This document shows positions 44,149-48,558 of a DNA stretch of 48,558 nucleotides, one piece after another. The position numbers and the translations under genes were made by a program. Source of the stretch: a virus; the IMG/VR virus record IMGVR_UViG_3300020564_000007, positions 1 to 48,558 of that record, one strand, 5' to 3'. The notes under the pieces were generated by a model. The model searched no databases and had not been told where the DNA came from. It was given only the letters and a program-made list of their open reading frames with translations. Every line of letters starts with the position of its first letter. Position 1 is the stretch's first letter.

Positions 44149-44430
44149 TTAAAAGATTAAGTCATTAAGTTTTTCTAAACCTTCTAAAACTTTTTCTTCA
44201 TGAGATTCTTCTTCTGTCTTAGGTTCACTTCCTTCTAAAGGATTTTTTTTAGATATATACTTTTTACATTCATTAGTATATTTTTCACTTTCACCAGATT
44301 GACCATATTTTTCTACACTAATTACATAACCATTTTCAACCTGTTCTACACAGATTCTTTTAGTTATACCATCTGCTGTTTGTGATTTTTCCCAGCGTTT
44401 TTTATTATGTTCCATAGTTTTAATTAACAT
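44149..44430 (-). CDS. Small hypothetical protein
   Basis: A 93-residue charged protein (KRWEKSQTADGITKRICVEQ, with KYGQSGESEKYTNECKKYIS) ending in a strongly acidic tail (EPKTEEESHEEKVLEGLEKL). It has no signal or membrane segment. It is packed between two connector genes, starting at the stop of the upstream gene and ending two bases before the downstream ATG. A chaperone or minor particle role is possible; no family recognised. Confidence 0.6.
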   Translation of the reverse strand: MLIKTMEHNKKRWEKSQTADGITKRICVEQVENGYVISVEKYGQSGESEKYTNECKKYISKKNPLEGSEPKTEEESHEEKVLEGLEKLNDLIF

Positions 44431-44957
44431 TAGTATTGTTCTTTATAATCTGTTTTATAAGGATCTGTTTTTAAATGATGTGCTAATTCTCTACACCATT
44501 TTCTACTTGGTATAAACATTATAACAGATTTATTTTTATATTGAGCTTCAGTCTTTAAATATTTAAATGACATTCTAAACTTATTATTATGATAGATTTT
44601 AGGTTTACTAGTAATTTCTTTTAACTGTTCAAAACTAAGATTACCATAAATTTCATTCCAATGTTGTTTAGTTTTTTGCCAATCTACTTTATAACATATT
44701 CTATTTACACTTCCATCAGCATTATATTTTATTTTTTGCTTACGCTTCTGTATTTCAAGCTTTCCAAATTTATATGGAAACTTAATTGATAAACCTTCTT
44801 TTATAACCATTTGCATAACAGCTTCAAAAACATCATCCATTATTTGAGAATGTTGTTTATGAGTTAATGGTTGACTAACATTAGACTTATAATATTCATA
44901 TAAATCTTTGTGTTTTAAATTACACTTAAATTTATCAGGTTTACCTTTTCTTGTCAT
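44430..44957 (-). CDS. Conserved-looking basic protein, possible HU/IHF-like fold
   Basis: A 175-residue basic protein. The stretch HSQIMDDVFEAVMQMVIKEG then SIKFPYKFGKLEIQKRKQ follows the HU/IHF order: a helix pair, a strand, Gly-containing turn and a basic arm. The similarity is weak and read by eye. It starts at an ATGA overlap with the upstream connector gene and sits among tail connector genes, where crAss-like phages are known to encode IHF-like subunits. The C-terminal half is lysine-rich (KWCRELAHHLKTDPYKTDYK) and fits no pattern I know. A DNA-binding or structural role is inferred. Confidence 0.5.
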   Translation of the reverse strand: MTRKGKPDKFKCNLKHKDLYEYYKSNVSQPLTHKQHSQIMDDVFEAVMQMVIKEGLSIKFPYKFGKLEIQKRKQKIKYNADGSVNRICYKVDWQKTKQHWNEIYGNLSFEQLKEITSKPKIYHNNKFRMSFKYLKTEAQYKNKSVIMFIPSRKWCRELAHHLKTDPYKTDYKEQY

Positions 44958-45706
44958 TCTTCCTCATCAGGTTTAGATTTACCAACACCTGTACCAGCAT
45001 TAGTAAAGTTTACATTTATTGAAGGAATAGCATCATCTTTGCTATTATTATTCTCATCTTTATAAAGTGTTCTTTTAGTTTTAGCTTCTTCCAGTACATT
45101 AGGTTTAACTAATGATTGCCACATCCAAGGATTTAAAGGATATTCTGAATCCCATGAAAAACATGATTGACCATCACAATCAGTAAATCTTGCAGCATCT
45201 AATGGATCTACAAATACTCCCTGAACATTTACTGTTTCAATTAATAAGTCTTTCATGCTTTTATTAGCAATTATATACAAATATCCATTTTTTAAAAATG
45301 CACCTAATGATTTAGTATTATATCTACCATTACCAAAATATATAGCATGGTCATAATCCATAAATATAATAGGTATAGACATTATATTTATACTACTTAC
45401 TCTTGTAATTGCTTTATCAGAATGAAACTCAACAGGATTAGGTAGTTTTTGAACAGACCTTAATATTTTACAATCTGTAGTAATTTCACAACATGTACTA
45501 TTATCTACAAGTTCTAATTCTACACATTTTAAATCTTGAATAAGTTTAGGGTCAATACTTTTATTTTTTTTATTTTCCCTTCTTATCCAAAGTTCTCTGT
45601 TTTGATTTATCAAATCTACTATTAACCTTTTATCTAATGAAGTATCATCTACTGATATTTGTAGTGCTTCATAAATTTGATAAATCATTTTGTTTAATGT
45701 AGTCAT
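44954..45706 (-). CDS. Tail connector / ring protein (P22 gp4-like)
   Basis: The 250-residue protein opens TTLNKMIYQIYEALQISVDD and then DLINQNRELWIRRENKKNK, a pattern seen in N-terminal helical domains of podovirus connector proteins. VELELVDNSTCCEITTDCKI is a beta segment with a Cys cluster. The C-terminal tail is low-complexity and acidic (KDENNNSKDDAIPS, KSKPDEEE). It overlaps the spanin-like gene upstream and the basic protein downstream by a few bases, so the group is translated together. Family assignment is by pattern and position. Confidence 0.55.
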   Translation of the reverse strand: MTTLNKMIYQIYEALQISVDDTSLDKRLIVDLINQNRELWIRRENKKNKSIDPKLIQDLKCVELELVDNSTCCEITTDCKILRSVQKLPNPVEFHSDKAITRVSSINIMSIPIIFMDYDHAIYFGNGRYNTKSLGAFLKNGYLYIIANKSMKDLLIETVNVQGVFVDPLDAARFTDCDGQSCFSWDSEYPLNPWMWQSLVKPNVLEEAKTKRTLYKDENNNSKDDAIPSINVNFTNAGTGVGKSKPDEEE

Positions 45707-46305
45707 TTTAACTGTATATTTAAACCTAATATTGTTGATCTATTTAACGGTGAATAACCTATTGTAAACAATAGATCATTTTTATGCAAAGATAGTGAAG
45801 GATAGATATCAAAATTCACCTGTTTACTTAAATTGGCTTGAGCACCTAAAAATATTTTTAAAGAGTTATCTTTCACTTTTACAGTATCAAACTTAGTATT
45901 TGTTATTGTTGTAGTTATATATTTAGGAAATAATGGTTTATAATAGAATCCCCAATCTAATAATTCACCATTACTAATAGCATATAGTGTACCTTCAAGT
46001 AAAGAATCTTCAAACTCTTTAACATACTTATTTACAGTATCATTAGTTACAGTATCATAATAAGTAATTGGTTGAGGTACTGATACTCTAATAGTATCAT
46101 ATGTAGTTCTTTGGAAAGTAATAGTATCTACTACAATCTTTTCTTTATAAGAATAGACAGACTCTTTTTCTAAATTAGAAAAATTAACATAAAATATTGA
46201 GCTTAATAATAATAAGCATCCTATAATAATAAGAAAAAACCTTCTTTCAGTAGAAAGTTTTTCTTTTAATCTAATTGTTTCAGAAGAATATTCTATAGTT
46301 TCCAC
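45703..46305 (-). CDS. Membrane-anchored spanin-like protein
   Basis: A 200-residue protein with one N-terminal membrane segment at 22-41 (RFFLIIIGCLLLLSSIFYVN) preceded by a charged cytoplasmic tail, and a long periplasmic part with repeated Tyr-Asp-Thr (TTYDTIRV, TYYDTVTNDTV). This resembles the inner-membrane proteins next to endolysin genes in Bacteroidota phages. It overlaps the endolysin gene by 13 bases, the usual lysis-cassette arrangement. The C terminus (TIGYSPLNRSTILGLNIQLK) is beta-like. Inner-membrane spanin is the likeliest role, unproven; no separate holin was identified. Confidence 0.5.
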   Translation of the reverse strand: METIEYSSETIRLKEKLSTERRFFLIIIGCLLLLSSIFYVNFSNLEKESVYSYKEKIVVDTITFQRTTYDTIRVSVPQPITYYDTVTNDTVNKYVKEFEDSLLEGTLYAISNGELLDWGFYYKPLFPKYITTTITNTKFDTVKVKDNSLKIFLGAQANLSKQVNFDIYPSLSLHKNDLLFTIGYSPLNRSTILGLNIQLK

Positions 46306-46805
46306 TCTTTATACATTGTTTTTTTACCTAACTTATATGCTCTTAATACTTGCATTCTGTTTCTTGTTTTAGAATATGATATATGTATCCAATCAGGATT
46401 AAAATCTGTACCAAATTCTAATATACATTGATCAAATTTAAAATCAGGATCTGCAATTAATTCTTTAATAGCAGCTACTATAAGGTTATTATGTTCAACA
46501 CCTTTCTTTACATATATAATATCAGCTGCTTCACCATATACATGCTGACTAGATTGTACTACTTTACCATTAACAATACTATAAGCACCACCTATTTTAG
46601 CATTTAATCTAGGACATCTATAACCTGATGTTACACTAATACTGTCTTTAATTATATCTCTAATAGGTTGTAAAACATTATTAGTTAATAGTTTTAAATT
46701 ATCAATGACCTCTTGTGAAGGTTTAAATTGTTCATCATATCCCCATCTTAAAGCTGATGGAGATTTTAACATTTCTTGCAATGTGAAATTTTTACTTAAA
46801 TTCAT
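46293..46805 (-). CDS. M15-family peptidase endolysin
   Basis: The 170-residue protein has the full M15A pattern: VTSGYRCPRLNAKIGG (58-73), SSQHVYGEAADI (zinc ligands H88 and D95), and DWIHISY (third ligand H141) with E130 as probable catalytic base. These enzymes cleave peptide cross-links in peptidoglycan. There is no signal peptide, so release would depend on a holin. It ends with TAG (46295-46293), the only TAG stop among the genes listed. The neighbours are a spanin-like gene and secreted proteins, completing a lysis cassette. Confidence 0.88.
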   Translation of the reverse strand: MNLSKNFTLQEMLKSPSALRWGYDEQFKPSQEVIDNLKLLTNNVLQPIRDIIKDSISVTSGYRCPRLNAKIGGAYSIVNGKVVQSSQHVYGEAADIIYVKKGVEHNNLIVAAIKELIADPDFKFDQCILEFGTDFNPDWIHISYSKTRNRMQVLRAYKLGKKTMYKEWKL

Positions 46806-46811
46806 GTCTAA

Positions 46812-47402
46812 TTATATTAAATGTATTTTTATATTTTTTAAATAAAAGATGCCTTTAACATCTTTATATATTACTCTCCCTGGATACAATCCACTAAACG
46901 CTAATTGATCTTTATAATATCCATCCCAACCATTTTTAATATTATTTGACACAAACAATAATTCACCCCACCTATTCCATATTTCTAATTTATATTCATA
47001 AATGTTTACTCCATAACATTTAAAAATATCATTTATACCATCACCATTAGGAGAAAAAGAATTAGGTATATAAATTCTTGTTTCTAAACATTCAATAACT
47101 TCTACAATAAGATCTTTATATGCATTACATGATTCATTAATTGCTGATGTTGTAATTACAAATATTCCTATTTTATCATATTTAACTAATAAAGTATTAT
47201 TATTAACCTGATAATAAAGTGAAGGTTGTATATCTATATATTCTAATTTACCATCATTAATTTTAACAATGTAATTTTTAATAATAGCTTCATCACATAA
47301 CTGAAATTTTTGTTGTGCTTTTACATTAAGTACTGTAAATAAAAATAATGATCCTAATATTATTATTTCTTTTGCACAACTTATTACTTTTAAAAGTTTC
47401 AT
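46812..47402 (-). CDS. Secreted protein with T9SS type B sorting domain (CHU_C / gliding C-term)
   Basis: The 196-residue protein has a signal peptide (MKLLKVISCAKEIIILGSLF; cleavage likely after VKA at 29). A short middle part (30-109) has a few cysteines and no known motif. Residues 110-196 carry the gliding-motility C-terminal family signature: YIPNSFSPNGDGINDIF, YKLEIWNRWGELLF and NGWDGYY, ending SGLYPGRVIYK. In Bacteroidota this domain sends exported proteins through the type IX secretion system to the cell surface. A phage gene with it implies surface display or secretion during infection. It is coupled to the Ig-like secreted protein upstream (TGA T ATG). Role unknown. Confidence 0.85.
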   Translation of the reverse strand: MKLLKVISCAKEIIILGSLFLFTVLNVKAQQKFQLCDEAIIKNYIVKINDGKLEYIDIQPSLYYQVNNNTLLVKYDKIGIFVITTSAINESCNAYKDLIVEVIECLETRIYIPNSFSPNGDGINDIFKCYGVNIYEYKLEIWNRWGELLFVSNNIKNGWDGYYKDQLAFSGLYPGRVIYKDVKGIFYLKNIKIHLI

Positions 47403-47403
47403 A

Positions 47404-47961
47404 TCAGTTAGTTTGTAAGTTTATTGTTGGTAATGGATTAATTGTAATATTAATACTTCCTGTTGATAAACAACCATTAGCATCTGTATAACTCATATTT
47501 AAAGTATATGCTCCAGAATTATTAGGTGTAAATATATTACCTGCTATTGTACCACCATTTGTAGGTGTAAATATAGTTCCTGTAGGTTGACCATTAATTA
47601 TAACATTAGGCACATCAATACATTGAGTTATAGGTTGTGCAGTAAGTATTCCATTAGGTTGTACTATTATAGTACCTCTTTGATTAATTGTACAACCATT
47701 TAAAAGTTTAGTTATTGTAACATTATATGTGCCTGTATTTTCAAATAATACTTGTCCTTGAGTATTAGCACTTATGTTAGTAATAGTTTCACCATTATCT
47801 ATTGTAAAACTATATACTGCTGCAGGGTCTATTGGTGTATCACCAAAAACTAATGTAGATCCTACACATATTGTTCTATCTTTTGGGTTAGGTGTAGGAA
47901 TTTGTCCTATTAGTATTATTGCTGAAAATAACAAAAAGCATGTAAATAGATATTTTTTCAT
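47404..47961 (-). CDS. Secreted Ig/PKD-like repeat protein
   Basis: This 185-residue protein starts with a signal peptide (MKKYLFTCFLLFSAIILIGQ) followed by two Ig/PKD-like units of about 80 residues. The first has VYSFTIDNGETITNISANTQ and ends GCTINQRGTIIVQP. The second has GAYTLNMSYTDANGCLSTGS and ends INITINPLPT. The GC...I.V.P and GC...I.I.P endings are typical repeat closures in surface proteins of gliding Bacteroidota. Unlike those host proteins, it has no sorting domain of its own and stops after the second repeat (LQTN). The next gene, one base away, supplies a sorting domain on a separate signal-bearing protein. Confidence 0.75.
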   Translation of the reverse strand: MKKYLFTCFLLFSAIILIGQIPTPNPKDRTICVGSTLVFGDTPIDPAAVYSFTIDNGETITNISANTQGQVLFENTGTYNVTITKLLNGCTINQRGTIIVQPNGILTAQPITQCIDVPNVIINGQPTGTIFTPTNGGTIAGNIFTPNNSGAYTLNMSYTDANGCLSTGSINITINPLPTINLQTN

Positions 47962-47979
47962 ATTCCTTATAATTAAATT

Positions 47980-48534
47980 TTATTGTTTGTCTGGTTTTAA
48001 TGCATTAATAAAATAGTGAGGATTATTTATTTTGTGATTAAAAGTATGATATGTTGTTAAATTAACTACTTGTATAGAATCAATAAGTTTAGACTTTAAT
48101 AGTTTAATTTGATTAGTAGTTAATACTGGAAATGCTGTTATTCTACAAGACATGTAAGGTTCTGTATAAACAGTAAATGAAGTATCTGATAAAATAAATT
48201 TAAATCCTGATCTTGCAGAACAATAATGACCATCTTTATATATAATTTTTAAAGTAGTAATTCTTTGATTTTTAAATCCTTCAAAATCTAATATTGGAAA
48301 AATCATAAATGTAGAATCTTCATTAACATAACCTTCAGGTTGACCTTCATTATGTAATGGAAAATCTTCATACTGTTGTATGTATTGACAATGTGTACAA
48401 GGTTTATCATTTATTTTAGTTTTAAATGATGAAAGTAAAAGTGCTGTTAAAACAAATAAACTTATAATTAAAGCTGTAATAGTTAGCCTTTTTTGATTAC
48501 TTAATTTTTCATTAATTAATGGTTTTAGTTTCAT
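47980..48534 (-). CDS. Membrane-anchored hypothetical protein
   Basis: A 184-residue protein with a short cytoplasmic N terminus and one membrane segment at about 17-37 (TITALIISLFVLTALLLSSF). A periplasmic domain follows, with a CxxC pair (PCTHCQYIQQ) and two more cysteines (HYCSARSGF and MSCRITAF). No lipobox is seen. The gene is the first of the leftward set visible in this window, 18 bases before the Ig-like gene. It could be a lysis or superinfection protein, or a redox-active surface protein, but I recognise no family. Confidence 0.6.
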   Translation of the reverse strand: MKLKPLINEKLSNQKRLTITALIISLFVLTALLLSSFKTKINDKPCTHCQYIQQYEDFPLHNEGQPEGYVNEDSTFMIFPILDFEGFKNQRITTLKIIYKDGHYCSARSGFKFILSDTSFTVYTEPYMSCRITAFPVLTTNQIKLLKSKLIDSIQVVNLTTYHTFNHKINNPHYFINALKPDKQ

Positions 48535-48558
48535 AGGTTTTTATTTTAATACTCTTAT

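Noticed and set aside
46293-46305. Reassigned TAG (Gln) code, as in some crAss-like phages
   Set aside because: TAG is the stop of the endolysin only, but very long genes read uninterrupted in the standard code. Read-through would add about nine codons before TAA. There is no sign that TAG is needed as sense.
1-48558. tRNA genes or CRISPR arrays
   Set aside because: No cloverleaf in the few short gaps, and no regularly spaced direct repeats. The only recurring tracts encode the Gly-Gly motifs of the mosaic protein.

Overview
This AT-rich window looks like part of a crAss-like phage genome (Crassvirales) or a close relative. The key evidence is a 4,553-residue protein carrying the DFDID catalytic signature of the single-chain, YonO/phi14:2-type RNA polymerase. 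Around it are other giant proteins, leftward genes resembling podovirus tail-connector and tail-nozzle proteins, and a separate rightward replication block. The host is probably a member of Bacteroidota. Several gene starts sit just behind TAnnTTTG boxes, Shine-Dalgarno sites are not evident, and one phage protein ends in a type IX secretion (T9SS) type B sorting domain, which points to a gliding or T9SS-positive lineage. All genes read in the standard bacterial code. Portal, major capsid and terminase genes are not in the window, so it is only part of the genome.

Bases 1-9924 (rightward) hold replication and nucleotide metabolism. In order they are: a RecA-like P-loop ATPase interrupted at its Walker A motif by a group I intron with a LAGLIDADG endonuclease gene; a probable ssDNA-binding protein; a Toprim primase; two small proteins; an Hjc-like resolvase; a FEN-type 5'-3' exonuclease; an unknown protein; and a calcineurin-type phosphoesterase followed by a strong terminator. 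A new promoter then starts a dNTP cassette: B12-dependent ribonucleotide reductase, a 48-residue protein, ThyX, a coiled-coil protein and dUTPase.

Bases 9935-9963 form a bidirectional hairpin terminator where the two blocks converge.

Bases 9968-48534 (leftward) are the virion, transcription and lysis block. Read in the direction of transcription it begins with membrane or secreted proteins (48.5-46.8 kb), an M15 peptidase endolysin and a spanin-like protein (46.8-45.7 kb). Next come connector/ring proteins (45.7-43.2 kb) and a 1,519-residue nozzle-like protein. They are followed by a 2,421-residue mosaic protein with two zincin motifs, a transglycosylase-like domain and recurrent Gly-Gly motifs. 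A 717-residue protein comes next; its reading frame appears to continue by a -1 shift into a transglycosylase-like domain. The block ends with the giant RNA polymerase protein and a 1,658-residue protein with zincin and PD-(D/E)XK nuclease motifs. From what is known of crAss-like phages, the giant proteins are probably carried in the virion and delivered into the cell. There the polymerase would start phage transcription, the rightward block would build dNTPs and copy DNA, and the leftward block would make new particles and lyse the host.

The points most worth a second look are the intron in the P-loop codons, the apparent -1 frameshift at 29.2 kb, the T9SS-targeted phage protein, and the Gly-Gly-punctuated mosaic protein with several putative zinc proteases.
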